Source: Eubacteriaceae bacterium
GTDB taxonomy: Bacteria; Bacillota; Clostridia; Lachnospirales; Lachnospiraceae
DNA length: 64,000 bases
Assembly: GCA_910574015.1 (NCBI GenBank)
Contig: CAJSYQ010000009.1
Location: forward strand, 39,200-103,199
Direction: 5' to 3'
This document shows, in pieces, positions 1 to 8,805 of the stretch. The position numbers and the translations under genes are program-made. Positions within the stretch are counted from its first letter, which is position 1. Every line of letters starts with the position of its first letter. Below the pieces are notes generated by a model. The model saw only the letters and a program-made list of their open reading frames with translations. It was not told the DNA's origin and searched no databases.

Positions 1-2
1 TA

Positions 3-1043
3 CAGGCCGTATATTTCTATTCGGCAACCTGCGATTCCTGCGCCAGGATCCAGGAATATCTGGCGGAGCTGGAGAGCCGTTTTCCGAATCTGAATATAAG
101 AAAATATGATATCTACTCCACCGCCAACTATGACCTTCTGGTAGAATATGGGAAGGTGTATCGGCTGCCGGAGGAGAAAAGAGGATTTACCCCCAGCGTA
201 TTTATATCTGATCAGGTGCTCCTGGGGGCAGAGATACAGCAGAAACTGGAGGCGCTGTTGAAAGACTATCCGCAGAATCAGGCCACTGTCATTCTGGAAA
301 GTGGGGAAGAGAGTGGGGAGTTAGAGGATAAAAATATATTTCTGCATCTGGCGGCAGCCTTTGGTCTTGGCTTTGTAAATGGCCTGAGTCCCTGCAGCCT
401 GTCGATTTTTCTGTTTCTGCTGTCCTTGATGCTGACAGGAAGAGAGAAGATGATGCGATGCGGATTTTCTTTTCTGACGGGAAAGGCGGTTATGTTCTTT
501 CTGTTGGGAACCATTCTGTATAATGTGGTGAATTCCATAAATATGACAGTATTTTCAAAGTGGATCGATCTGTTTATGATCATATTTGCCGTCTGCTTTG
601 CTCTTTTAAATCTGCTGGATTTCTATAAGGCGCGGGCAGAGCGCTACGGTGATATGAATCTCCAGCTGCCAGGAAGGGTGAAGAAAATGAATCATTCCAT
701 GCTTCGCTGGGGCAATAAATTTACTGCGGCAAAGCTGGGTGCCGTCATTATGTTCGGCATCGGCATGGCGGTGGCCACGGGAGAATTTCTGTGTACGGGG
801 CAGATTTATTTGTCTTCCATTGTTATTATGGTGCAGAAGGGAACCGGCGGCATGCTGCCGACACTGCTGCTGGCCGTATACAGCGCGGCGTTTGTCGTGC
901 CCCTGTTCGTTATTATGATCGTCATCTATTTTGGCAAAAAGGTCTTTGGAATGTCAGAGGCCGTGCTGGAGAAGATACCTGTGATCAAACTGATCAGCGC
1001 CGTTCTTTTTGTGGCGATGGCAGTTTATCTGATCCTGGTTTGA
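3..1043 (+). CDS. Thioredoxin-like/CcdA-like membrane fusion protein (5' truncated)
   Basis: The reading frame is open from the window edge, so the true start lies upstream; a GTG at 156 is possible but would discard a clear redox domain. The N-terminal part reads as a thioredoxin/glutaredoxin-like strand followed by a CDSC (CxxC) motif encoded at 30-41. From about 330 the protein becomes a CcdA/DsbD-type membrane domain with about six hydrophobic segments. These include an SPCS cysteine in the first segment and a FLCTGQ cysteine in a later one, matching the two membrane cysteines that CcdA uses to pass electrons across the membrane. Inferred role: moving reducing equivalents to an extracytoplasmic thiol target. 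The partner is unknown, and no cytochrome c biogenesis genes are visible. Confidence 0.7.
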   Translation, partial: QAVYFYSATCDSCARIQEYLAELESRFPNLNIRKYDIYSTANYDLLVEYGKVYRLPEEKRGFTPSVFISDQVLLGAEIQQKLEALLKDYPQNQATVILESGEESGELEDKNIFLHLAAAFGLGFVNGLSPCSLSIFLFLLSLMLTGREKMMRCGFSFLTGKAVMFFLLGTILYNVVNSINMTVFSKWIDLFMIIFAVCFALLNLLDFYKARAERYGDMNLQLPGRVKKMNHSMLRWGNKFTAAKLGAVIMFGIGMAVATGEFLCTGQIYLSSIVIMVQKGTGGMLPTLLLAVYSAAFVVPLFVIMIVIYFGKKVFGMSEAVLEKIPVIKLISAVLFVAMAVYLILV

Positions 1044-1072
1044 CCAAGACAGCGGGGAGGAAGATCGGAAAA

Positions 1073-1369
1073 ATGAAATGGAAGAACATAACGGTTACGG
1101 CGCGGAATGGAGCTATAATATATGAAGGTCCCCTGAACGAGCTTCCAGTGAAGGAGGAATATATTATAGAGAAAAGCAGGGAATTGTACAACGAGGAGGA
1201 GCCCTGCATTATTTACCGGACGCATATTACGAAGAAGCTCTATCTGGACATCTGGGATCAGCTGAAGGACAACCAGAAAAAGAAAAGGGCTGCTGACTGC
1301 AATTCTTATCGGGAGCTGTTATCACCGCTGGCAGTGAACATGGAGGATGCAACATTGGAATTTCAGTAG
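1073..1369 (+). CDS. Hypothetical protein, 98 aa
   Basis: The frame runs further upstream inside the preceding gene. The ATG at 1073 is chosen because a GGGGAGG-like ribosome binding site lies just before it and it starts 30 nt after the previous stop, which suggests cotranscription with the CcdA-like gene. The product is soluble, charged and rich in Lys, Glu and Tyr, with no signal peptide, membrane segment or recognisable motif. The N-terminal half looks like a beta-rich small domain (repeated hydrophobic-charged alternation) and the C-terminal half like a helix with a KKKR cluster. I do not recognise the family. Position suggests an accessory to the redox/membrane gene upstream, but that is only context. 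Confidence 0.5.
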   Translation: MKWKNITVTARNGAIIYEGPLNELPVKEEYIIEKSRELYNEEEPCIIYRTHITKKLYLDIWDQLKDNQKKKRAADCNSYRELLSPLAVNMEDATLEFQ

Positions 1370-1445
1370 AAATACTGCCGGAGCAGGTGTCATACTGCCG
1401 CCTTGGCATATTTTAGCGATTACCCTATTTTTTGGAAAAGCATTC

Positions 1446-1474
1446 TTTACATTTTTAAGGGGAAGTGATAGAAT
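1446..1474 (+). promoter_or_regulatory. Sigma-A promoter of nifJ
   Basis: TTTACA (1446-1451), 17-nt spacer, TAGAAT (1469-1474), followed by an AAGGAGG ribosome binding site at 1494-1500, 12 nt before the nifJ ATG. Five of six consensus bases in each hexamer. Confidence 0.75.
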
Positions 1475-1512
1475 AATAGAATGAATAATATTTAAGGAGG
1501 ACATAGACAAAA

Positions 1513-4500
1513 ATGGCTAGAAAAATGAAAACTATGGATGGTAACACAGCCGCTGCACACGTGTCATATGCGTTTACGGAAGCTGCTGCGATCTATCCTA
1601 TCACACCATCTTCTCCAATGGCCGACTATACGGATCAGTGGGCTACTCAGGGAAGGAAGAATATTTTCGGACAGACTGTAATGATGTCTGAGATGGAATC
1701 AGAAGGAGGAGCAGCAGGTGCTGTTCACGGCTCTCTCCAGGCAGGAGCATTGACAACTACCTATACAGCATCCCAGGGTCTGCTTCTGATGGTGCCAAAC
1801 CTTTACAAGATTGCTGGTGAGCTTCTTCCGGGCGTTGTTCATGTAACGGCCAGAGCACTGGCTAGTCACGCATTGTCTATTTTCGGTGATCACTCCGATG
1901 TATATGCATGCCGTCAGACTGGTTTTGCCATGCTGTGCTCCAGCAATGTGCAGGAGGTAATGGATCTGGGTGCAGTGGCTCATCTCACTGCCATCGAGGG
2001 ACGTGTTCCATTTATGCATTTCTTTGATGGTTTCCGCACATCCCATGAGATCCAGAAGATTGAGATCTGGGATTATGACGATCTGAAGGAAATGTGCAAC
2101 ATGGAAGCCGTACAGGCATTCCGTGACCGCGCGCTGAATCCAAATCATCCGGTACAGCGTGGTACGGCTCAGAACCCGGATATCTTCTTCCAGGTAAGAG
2201 AGGCATGCAACAAGTATTACGATGCCGTTCCGGAACTGACTCAGATGTATATGGACAAGGTCAATGAAAAGATCGGCACCGACTACAAGCTGTTCAACTA
2301 CTATGGTGCACCGGATGCCGAGAAGGTTATCATCGCTATGGGATCTGTATGCGATACCGCAGAGGAGACGATTGATTATCTGATGAGCCAGGGCGAGAAG
2401 GTAGGTCTTGTGAAAGTCCGTCTGTTCCGTCCGTTTAGTGCAAAACACCTGATCGATGCACTTCCTGACACCGTAAAACAGATCAGCGTTCTGGATCGTT
2501 CCAAAGAGCCGGGCGCTCAGGGCGAGGCTCTGTTCCTGGATGTGGTATCTGCACTGAAGGGCACGAAATTTGACAGCGTACAGGTACTTGGCGGACGATA
2601 TGGCCTTGGTTCCAAGGATACGGTTCCGTCTGATATTATTGCCGTATTCAGAAATGATTCCAAGAAGACGTTTACGATTGGTATCAAGGATGATGTCACC
2701 AATCTTTCTCTTGACAGAAATGAGAATCCGGTGACTGCTCCAGAAGGAACCACAAGCTGTAAGTTCTGGGGACTTGGTGCGGATGGTACGGTAGGTGCCA
2801 ATAAGAACTCCATCAAGATCATCGGTGACCACACAGATAAATACGCACAGGCATACTTTGACTATGATTCAAAGAAATCCGGTGGTGTTACGATATCCCA
2901 TCTTCGTTTTGGTGACAGCCCGATCAAGTCTACTTACCTGATCAACAAGGCTGATTTCGTGGCATGCCACATGCCTGCTTATATCAGAAAATACAATATG
3001 GTACAGGATCTGAAGGATGGCGGTTCTTTCCTTCTGAACTGTGCATGGGATATGGACGAGCTTGAAAAGCATCTCCCGGGCCAGGTGAAGAGATATATGG
3101 CAGAACACAGCATCAATTTCTATACCATTGATGGTTTCAAACTCGGCAAAGAAATCGGTCTTGGCGGCCGTATCAATACGATCCTTCAGTCCGCATTCTT
3201 CTCTATCTCCGGCATTATTCCGGAGGCGGATGCGATCCAGTATATGAAGGATGCAGCTACTGCTTCTTATTCCAAGAAGGGTGATGACATCGTTAAGATG
3301 AATCACGACGCCATCGATGCTGGTGCAAAGAATTATGTTAAAATTGAGATTCCGGCTTCCTGGAAGGATGCAGCAGACGAAGATTTGTCTGTAACTGTGA
3401 CAGGAGACAGAAAGGATCTTGTAGATTATGTGAATACTATACAGAATGCCATTAACAGCCAGACCGGTAACGATCTTCCTGTATCCGCATTCGAGAAATA
3501 TGTGGATGGTACTCTGCCAAGCGGCTCCGCTGCTTATGAGAAACGCGGTGTGGCAGTGGATGTTCCCCAGTGGAATCCGGAAGGATGTATCCAGTGTAAC
3601 TTCTGTTCTTATGTATGTCCTCATGCCTGCATCCGGCCGGTTGCCATGGATGCTGACCAGCTTGCCAAGGCACCTGCCAACAATGCTGTTGACTTAAAGG
3701 GTGTGGATGGCGTGAAGTTTGTCATGAGTGTATCTGCGGACGACTGTACTGGATGTGGTTCCTGTGCCAATGTATGCCCAGGTAATATGAAAAACAACGT
3801 TCTTTCCATGGTTCCTTATGCCGAGGGACTTTCCCAGCAGGAATTCTTCAACTACGGCGTAACCATTGATGCTCCAGAGGCTGTACTTGACAAGTTCCCG
3901 GAATCAACTGTAAAGGGCAGTCAGTACAAACAGCCATTGTTAGAGTTCTCCGGCGCCTGCGGCGGATGCGGCGAGACACCGTATGCGAAATTGATGACAC
4001 AGCTTTTCGGTGACAGAATGTATGTTGCCAATGCGACAGGATGTTCCTCTATCTGGGGCGGTTCCTCTCCAGCATCTCCGTATACGGTAAATCATGAGGG
4101 TAAAGGTCCGGCATGGGCAAACTCTCTCTTTGAGGACAATGCGGAATATGGTTTCGGTATGGAATTAGGCCAGAGAGCTAACAGAGCGAAGGTAGTTGCA
4201 GCAGCAGAAGAACTTGTAAAGACGGCTGAAAAGGAAGAGGTTAAGGCAAAGGTTCAGGCATATCTGGATACTATTCAGAACAGCGGAGCCAATGCAAAGG
4301 CAGCAAAAGAGATGATCGCTGCACTGGAGGCATGCGGATGCCAGAATGAAAATGTACAGACGATCCTTCAGCTGAAAGATTTCGCTGCCAAGAAATCCCA
4401 GTGGATCCTCGGTGGTGACGGATGGGCATATGACATCGGTTATGGCGGACTGGATCATGTACTGGCAAGCGGACAGGATGTCAATGTACTTGTATTTGAT

Positions 4501-5040
4501 ACAGAGGTTTACTCCAATACAGGCGGTCAGGCTTCTAAGGCAACTCCTACTGGTGCTATCGCACAGTTTGCGGCAGGCGGTAAAGATGTGAAGAAGAAAG
4601 ATCTTGCCGGCATCGCAATGAGCTACGGTTATATCTATGTGGCACAGATCGCCCAGGGCGCTGATATGAATCAGATGATGAAGGCATTTGTGGAGGCTGA
4701 GGCTTATCCTGGTCCGTCACTGATCATCGCTTATGCTCCATGTATCAACCATGGTGTCAAGGGTGGACTGAAGAATGCCCAGGCAGAAGAGAAGAAAGCG
4801 GTAGAGAGTGGCTACTGGCATCTGTTCCGTTTCAATCCGCTTCTGGCTGAGGAAGGCAAGAATCCATTTATTCTGGATTCCAAGGAGCCGAAGGGAAGCT
4901 ATCAGGACTTCATTATGGGCGAGGTACGTTATAACAGATTGTCCCGTTCCAATCCAGAGAGGGCAAAGGAGCTCTTCGATAAGGCAGAGAAGGATGCAAA
5001 GGCGAAGTATGAAGCACTTGCAGACAGAGCGGCCAGATAG
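1513..5040 (+). CDS. nifJ: Pyruvate:ferredoxin (flavodoxin) oxidoreductase
   Basis: At 1,175 residues this is the usual length of the single-chain, homodimeric PFOR. It oxidatively decarboxylates pyruvate with CoA to acetyl-CoA, CO2 and reduced ferredoxin in the cytoplasm, a central step of clostridial fermentation. Visible landmarks: an N-terminal pyrimidine-binding domain (residues about 1-250) with the YPITPSSPM motif, a CoA-binding transketolase-type middle, two ferredoxin-type 4Fe-4S clusters (CIQCNFCSYVCP near residue 692 and CTGCGSCANVCP near 745), the cysteine pair GACGGCGETPY near 815 ligating the proximal cluster, and the TPP-binding GGDGWAYDIGYGG segment near 967. It is monocistronic, with its own promoter and a terminator-like hairpin after the stop. 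Confidence 0.97.
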   Translation: MARKMKTMDGNTAAAHVSYAFTEAAAIYPITPSSPMADYTDQWATQGRKNIFGQTVMMSEMESEGGAAGAVHGSLQAGALTTTYTASQGLLLMVPNLYKIAGELLPGVVHVTARALASHALSIFGDHSDVYACRQTGFAMLCSSNVQEVMDLGAVAHLTAIEGRVPFMHFFDGFRTSHEIQKIEIWDYDDLKEMCNMEAVQAFRDRALNPNHPVQRGTAQNPDIFFQVREACNKYYDAVPELTQMYMDKVNEKIGTDYKLFNYYGAPDAEKVIIAMGSVCDTAEETIDYLMSQGEKVGLVKVRLFRPFSAKHLIDALPDTVKQISVLDRSKEPGAQGEALFLDVVSALKGTKFDSVQVLGGRYGLGSKDTVPSDIIAVFRNDSKKTFTIGIKDDVTNLSLDRNENPVTAPEGTTSCKFWGLGADGTVGANKNSIKIIGDHTDKYAQAYFDYDSKKSGGVTISHLRFGDSPIKSTYLINKADFVACHMPAYIRKYNMVQDLKDGGSFLLNCAWDMDELEKHLPGQVKRYMAEHSINFYTIDGFKLGKEIGLGGRINTILQSAFFSISGIIPEADAIQYMKDAATASYSKKGDDIVKMNHDAIDAGAKNYVKIEIPASWKDAADEDLSVTVTGDRKDLVDYVNTIQNAINSQTGNDLPVSAFEKYVDGTLPSGSAAYEKRGVAVDVPQWNPEGCIQCNFCSYVCPHACIRPVAMDADQLAKAPANNAVDLKGVDGVKFVMSVSADDCTGCGSCANVCPGNMKNNVLSMVPYAEGLSQQEFFNYGVTIDAPEAVLDKFPESTVKGSQYKQPLLEFSGACGGCGETPYAKLMTQLFGDRMYVANATGCSSIWGGSSPASPYTVNHEGKGPAWANSLFEDNAEYGFGMELGQRANRAKVVAAAEELVKTAEKEEVKAKVQAYLDTIQNSGANAKAAKEMIAALEACGCQNENVQTILQLKDFAAKKSQWILGGDGWAYDIGYGGLDHVLASGQDVNVLVFDTEVYSNTGGQASKATPTGAIAQFAAGGKDVKKKDLAGIAMSYGYIYVAQIAQGADMNQMMKAFVEAEAYPGPSLIIAYAPCINHGVKGGLKNAQAEEKKAVESGYWHLFRFNPLLAEEGKNPFILDSKEPKGSYQDFIMGEVRYNRLSRSNPERAKELFDKAEKDAKAKYEALADRAAR

Positions 5041-5071
5041 TTTAAGATTATTCTTTGATAAGACAATTGAT

Positions 5072-5101
5072 AAGAGGGCAGGCTTTGCGGCTTGTCCTCT
5101 T
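5072..5101 (+). terminator. Probable nifJ terminator hairpin
   Basis: Twelve-base-pair stem AAGAGGGCAGGC / GCTTGTCCTCTT with two G-U pairs and a 6-nt loop. It is followed by only a short T-rich tract, so termination strength is uncertain. Confidence 0.5.
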
Positions 5102-5191
5102 TCCATGTTCAGATCCCTTTGCGGTTCATACATAAGCGGGGACGAGAGGAGGGATGCGATACATAATATAAGGGTGAAGGGGATATTGTCC

Positions 5192-5220
5192 TTGCGGACA
5201 GCAGGGGTACGTGATATAAT
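5192..5220 (+). promoter_or_regulatory. Promoter of the coiled-coil gene, extended -10
   Basis: TTGCGG (5192-5197), 17-nt spacer ending in TGA, perfect TATAAT (5215-5220). The TG one base before the -10 makes it an extended -10 promoter. A member of the palindromic repeat family begins about 10 nt downstream, at the expected transcription start. Confidence 0.65.
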
Positions 5221-5230
5221 ACGATTACTA

Positions 5231-5250
5231 GCTCAGTGGCACCATGGAGC
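5231..5250. repeat. Palindromic intergenic element, copy 1
   Basis: GCTCAGTGGCACCATGGAGC, preceded by TA so that it reads TAGCTC. It matches copy 2 (12503-12522) at 17 of 20 bases. It lies between the -10 box and the ribosome binding site of the following gene, so the transcript would begin at or in a hairpin. Confidence 0.6.
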
Positions 5251-5286
5251 TAACAGAGTTTAACCAAATAGGAGAGGAGTGACAGT

Positions 5287-5598
5287 ATGACGGATAGTGA
5301 AAAGCTTGACCTTATACTGAATAAAGTAGGAGGTCTGGAGGGAAGATTTGACAAGCTGGAGGAAAGGTTTGACAAGCTGGAGGAAAGAGTGTGTCATCTT
5401 GAAAATGACATACGAGATATCAGACTTATCCTGGAAAATGAAATCAGGACAAACATTCAGCGTGTGGCAGAGGGGCACCTTGATCTATCAAGAAATCTTC
5501 ATGAAGTTATGAAACCAAATAATGAAATTGAAATGCTGGCAGTTAAGGTTAGCATGTTGGAAACTGACGTTAGGGAACTGAAACGCAAGATATCATAA
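5287..5598 (+). CDS. Small coiled-coil protein, 103 aa
   Basis: Starts at an ATG behind GGAGAGGAG. The product is almost entirely amphipathic heptads: two perfect consecutive RFDKLEE heptads (residues 20-33) continue into ERVCHLENDIRDIR and end in a second short coil (MLETDVRELKRKI). No signal peptide or membrane segment. Small proteins of this kind with leucine/acidic/basic heptads are widespread in Clostridia with no assigned function. The gene stands alone with its own extended -10 promoter and a family palindrome in its leader. A role in oligomerisation or protein-protein contact is the only inference that can be drawn. Confidence 0.7.
   Translation: MTDSEKLDLILNKVGGLEGRFDKLEERFDKLEERVCHLENDIRDIRLILENEIRTNIQRVAEGHLDLSRNLHEVMKPNNEIEMLAVKVSMLETDVRELKRKIS
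5344..5385 (+). repeat. Tandem 21-bp in-frame repeat (heptad duplication)
   Basis: Two 21-bp units, each encoding RFDKLEE, at 5344-5364 and 5365-5385. They differ only in the first arginine codon (AGA versus AGG), which points to a recent duplication inside a coiled coil that tolerates whole-heptad additions. Confidence 0.85.
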
Positions 5599-5786
5599 AA
5601 TGAAATAGATGTAATACCAGAGAGGGCGTAGAGCTGTCAGGCAGCATCTGTGTCCTCTTGTTGGATTTATAGCGGGTGCAGTAGATCCGGGTGTGTGTAA
5701 AATTTATCATATCGTAACAAAAATGACGCATTTTCTTATTATACTGGGAACCAGATTTTATATATTCAAGAAAAGAGGGAAAAGCG

Positions 5787-8243
5787 ATGAAAACAATATG
5801 GGTGAAGTTAATGGGAGTACTGTTTGTAGTGTGCATGTGTTTTCTTGCTGTCGGGAATCCGACGGAGGCAAAGGCAAAAAAATATACAATTTCTACCAAG
5901 ACGACTCCAATTGACAAAAAGATTAAGAAGAAAAAGACGTATAATAAAAATACAAAGCATTATTATACGATCCAGTCCTATCTCAATAAGCTGAGCAAGA
6001 AGGGCGGAACATTGAAGCTCAAGAAGGGTACATACAAGATACCCTGTACCTTATATGTGCCGTCAAATGTAAAGATACAGTGCAATTCCGGGGTGAAGCT
6101 GCTCAAGACCAGCAAAACCGGCACAAAGAAACTGAAAAGTACGAAATTTATGTTTCAGCTCATATCGGAGAGTAAGTCTAAGAAGAAAGCGAAAACCGCT
6201 AAATACAAGGCATCGGCCAATGTCAGCATCAAGGGCAGCGGCACAGTAAAAATTGATATGGGGAAGATCAGCGGTGCCACGGCGATCTATGCGGGACACG
6301 CGAAAGGCTTTACAGTATCGAATATCCAGTTCCGAAATAAGAATAATAGCAATTATATCTGGATTGAGGGGTCGAATAACATCTCTGTTACTAAATGTAA
6401 ATTTTATGGTGGAACGGACAAGACTTCTGTAAAATCCCAGCTGGCCATAAGACTGGAGACCATTAATAAGACCATCAACGGGTTTTCTGGAAAATGGAGC
6501 AAGATGGACAATACCGTGAACAATAAGATCAATATCAGCGGCAATACATTTTACGCTATGAATTCCTGCATCGGCACAACGAAGCATGTGTCAGTATCTG
6601 GCAAGGGAGTTTCCTATCAGAAAGGCATTAGTATCACTGGTAATACCTTCCGGGATACGGCAAAGTATGTTGTTTATGGCATTGATTGGTATACTCCGTC
6701 CATTACTGGAAATAAAATGATCAAGACGGCGGGAAAGGCTCCTGCGGTTAATTTTGTCCGGGGACTGGGGATGGTCAATCCGCTGATCAAGAGCAACATC
6801 ATCACATCCTGTGAATATGCCATGTATTTTGATACGGCAAAGAACAGTGGTACAGGAAGCTCCATGGCACCCTATACCTCGGTAATCTCACCGGCATCTG
6901 CCCTTGAGATGGAAAATAATACGATTTCCAATCTGACGCATTATTATGTGCCGCTGAATGGTGCAAGACTGTTCTATTTTAAGAATAAGACAGATAAGAA
7001 TTTTACCATTTCTATGAATACGCTGCCTTATCGCGAGAAATATATGGACGAGCCGAATTATGCCAGCAAGAAAGTATATTATGTGTTCCGTTCCTATATG
7101 GAGCAGCTTGAATATGCCGGCGGTGGTACGGTAACTGTGGAGCCGGGAACCTATGAGGTGACTAATAATATCTGTATCCCTTCCAATGTTATCGTGAATC
7201 TGAAGGATGGCGTTATTATGAGGAAGGGAACCAATAAGACCGCGGATGTGGCTTATGCGAAATCTGTGTTTACATTGGTTCCGCCTTCCAAGGATGGAAC
7301 AAAGGCCACCGTGACCGGGTATAATGGTTCCAACAATGTGAAGCTTCTGGGAACGGGAAGCGCCCGGATCGACTGTGCGGATGTGGTGAGTTCCATGGCG
7401 ATCGTAATGGGACACACAAGAAATGTTACAATACGGGGCATCACCTTTACAAATCAGAATGGGCTTCACTTTATCGAACTGAATTCTTCCAATAATGTTG
7501 TAGTAGAGAATTGTTCCTTTATCGTGTTCCGCCCCGACGCCCAGAAGAGAAGCTATAAGGAGTGTATCAATGTGGATGGGACGGACGAGGTGACGGAAGG
7601 CTTTAATTATGACTGGTCTGCTCATGACAAGACGGTGTGCAAAGATATTTATATCCGTAACAATTCTTTCCGCAATATAGGTACAGCGGTGGGAAGCCAC
7701 ACCTACTCGGCAAACGGCAGTCAGCTGCTCTACCATGAAAATGTACAGGTGACCGGCAATGTCATTGATAATACCTACAATGCGGCAGTCCGTGCCCTGA
7801 ACTGGAAGAACTGCGTGATCCGGGATAACGTTTTCAAAAACACTCAGTCGTTGGAGGATGGCAAGCTCAACGATAAGGGGAATCAGACCCGGTATGTGGC
7901 GGTATTTTTACGAGGTGTGATCAATCCTTTGGTGACAAAAAATACGTTTGATACACTTCACTATTATCCGATCCGCGTTACGCTTACCTGTGAGGCCACG
8001 ACAGACGAGGCCGTGAAGGCGGGATATCCGGATACGGTATGCTCCATCTCCGAGGATAACTGGAAGATGATGGAAGACAATAATGTGTTTAATATCTCGG
8101 ATGAGAAGTACCAGTATATCGTGATCCGGGAGAATGAAAACAGCACCGATTCCAAGAGTGATAAACGCCCTATCGGGGAGAAGAAGGATGAGGATAAGGA
8201 TCCGGTAAATCCGTCCGGTTCTGCCGTGAAGATTGCGGAATAA
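5787..8243 (+). CDS. Secreted right-handed beta-helix protein with duplicated domain
   Basis: An 818-residue exported protein. An N-terminal signal peptide (MKTIWVKLMGVLFVVCMCFL, AKA cleavage region) is followed by a lysine-rich stretch. Two copies of a parallel beta-helix domain follow, about residues 45-385 and 405-780. Each opens with a SYLxxL...GGTxxLxxGTY...PSNVxxxxxxGV signature and continues with repeated V-x-I-x-N/G-x-x-F rungs (NISVTKCKFYG in the first, NVVVENCSFIV in the second). Such folds bind or cleave polysaccharides, but no pectate-lyase catalytic set is evident. The C-terminus is KDPVNPSGSAVKIAE, shared in pattern with the L,D-transpeptidase at 48395. The stop codon abuts the greA promoter. 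Confidence 0.75.
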   Translation: MKTIWVKLMGVLFVVCMCFLAVGNPTEAKAKKYTISTKTTPIDKKIKKKKTYNKNTKHYYTIQSYLNKLSKKGGTLKLKKGTYKIPCTLYVPSNVKIQCNSGVKLLKTSKTGTKKLKSTKFMFQLISESKSKKKAKTAKYKASANVSIKGSGTVKIDMGKISGATAIYAGHAKGFTVSNIQFRNKNNSNYIWIEGSNNISVTKCKFYGGTDKTSVKSQLAIRLETINKTINGFSGKWSKMDNTVNNKINISGNTFYAMNSCIGTTKHVSVSGKGVSYQKGISITGNTFRDTAKYVVYGIDWYTPSITGNKMIKTAGKAPAVNFVRGLGMVNPLIKSNIITSCEYAMYFDTAKNSGTGSSMAPYTSVISPASALEMENNTISNLTHYYVPLNGARLFYFKNKTDKNFTISMNTLPYREKYMDEPNYASKKVYYVFRSYMEQLEYAGGGTVTVEPGTYEVTNNICIPSNVIVNLKDGVIMRKGTNKTADVAYAKSVFTLVPPSKDGTKATVTGYNGSNNVKLLGTGSARIDCADVVSSMAIVMGHTRNVTIRGITFTNQNGLHFIELNSSNNVVVENCSFIVFRPDAQKRSYKECINVDGTDEVTEGFNYDWSAHDKTVCKDIYIRNNSFRNIGTAVGSHTYSANGSQLLYHENVQVTGNVIDNTYNAAVRALNWKNCVIRDNVFKNTQSLEDGKLNDKGNQTRYVAVFLRGVINPLVTKNTFDTLHYYPIRVTLTCEATTDEAVKAGYPDTVCSISEDNWKMMEDNNVFNISDEKYQYIVIRENENSTDSKSDKRPIGEKKDEDKDPVNPSGSAVKIAE

Positions 8244-8272
8244 TTGACAATTCAGCTCTCTTACGCTATAAT
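8244..8272 (+). promoter_or_regulatory. Perfect-consensus sigma-A promoter of greA-lysS
   Basis: TTGACA (8244-8249), exactly 17 nt, TATAAT (8267-8272). The -35 box begins immediately after the TAA stop of the beta-helix gene. All twelve consensus bases are present. Confidence 0.9.
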
Positions 8273-8303
8273 AAAACGATGTAAAATCCTAGGAGGTAAT
8301 ATT

Positions 8304-8786
8304 ATGGCAGAAACTAAGAAAAATATTTTGACCTACGAGGGCCTGAAAGCACTGGAAGATGAATTGCATGAATTGAAGGTAAACCGCCGCAGGGAAGTTG
8401 CGCAGAAAATTAAAGAAGCCAGAGAACAGGGGGACTTGTCAGAGAATGCGGAATATGACGCAGCGAAGGAAGAGCAGCGCGATATTGAGCTTCGCATTGA
8501 AGAGATTGACAAGATACTGAAAAATGCGGAAGTGGTTGTGGATGATGACACGGATTCCAGTATTATCAATGTAGGCTGCAAGGTAAAAATACGAGATCTT
8601 GAATTTGATGAAGAGATGGAATATAAAATTGTCGGTTCTACAGAGGCGAACAGCCTTCAGGGGAAGATTTCCAATGAGTCGCCAGTAGGCAGGGCGCTGA
8701 TTGGCGCCCAGAAAGGGGCTGTGGTCGAAGTAGAGACCCCGGCAGGAGTGATCAAATACGAGATTCTGGATTTTCATAAAAATTAA
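8304..8786 (+). CDS. greA: Transcript cleavage/elongation factor GreA
   Basis: 160 residues, the standard GreA length. The ATG at 8304 follows an AGGAGG at 8291-8296; the open frame further upstream crosses the promoter and is not coding. GreA rescues backtracked RNA polymerase by stimulating cleavage of the nascent RNA 3' end. Its N-terminal antiparallel coiled coil carries the tip motif EQGDLSENAEYDAAKEEQ, including the acidic pair that reaches the polymerase active site. The C-terminal FKBP-like domain ends with the family signature SPVGRALIGAQKGAVVEVETP. It is the first gene of a greA-lysS operon, an order common in Firmicutes, with a 19-nt gap to lysS. Confidence 0.97.
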   Translation: MAETKKNILTYEGLKALEDELHELKVNRRREVAQKIKEAREQGDLSENAEYDAAKEEQRDIELRIEEIDKILKNAEVVVDDDTDSSIINVGCKVKIRDLEFDEEMEYKIVGSTEANSLQGKISNESPVGRALIGAQKGAVVEVETPAGVIKYEILDFHKN

Positions 8787-8805
8787 GAGAGAGGATTAGA
8801 ATACA

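Noticed and set aside
1699..2832. 377-residue minus-strand frame in nifJ
   Set aside because: Antisense shadow of conserved PFOR sequence without start signals.
5630..5680. Possible terminator after the coiled-coil gene (GAGAGG ... CCTCTT)
   Set aside because: The stem is short with a long internal loop and no T run; I could not support it.
5599..5786. Full promoter for the beta-helix gene
   Set aside because: A TATACT is present near 5740 but no -35 hexamer at 16-18 nt was found, so only a possible -10 can be noted.
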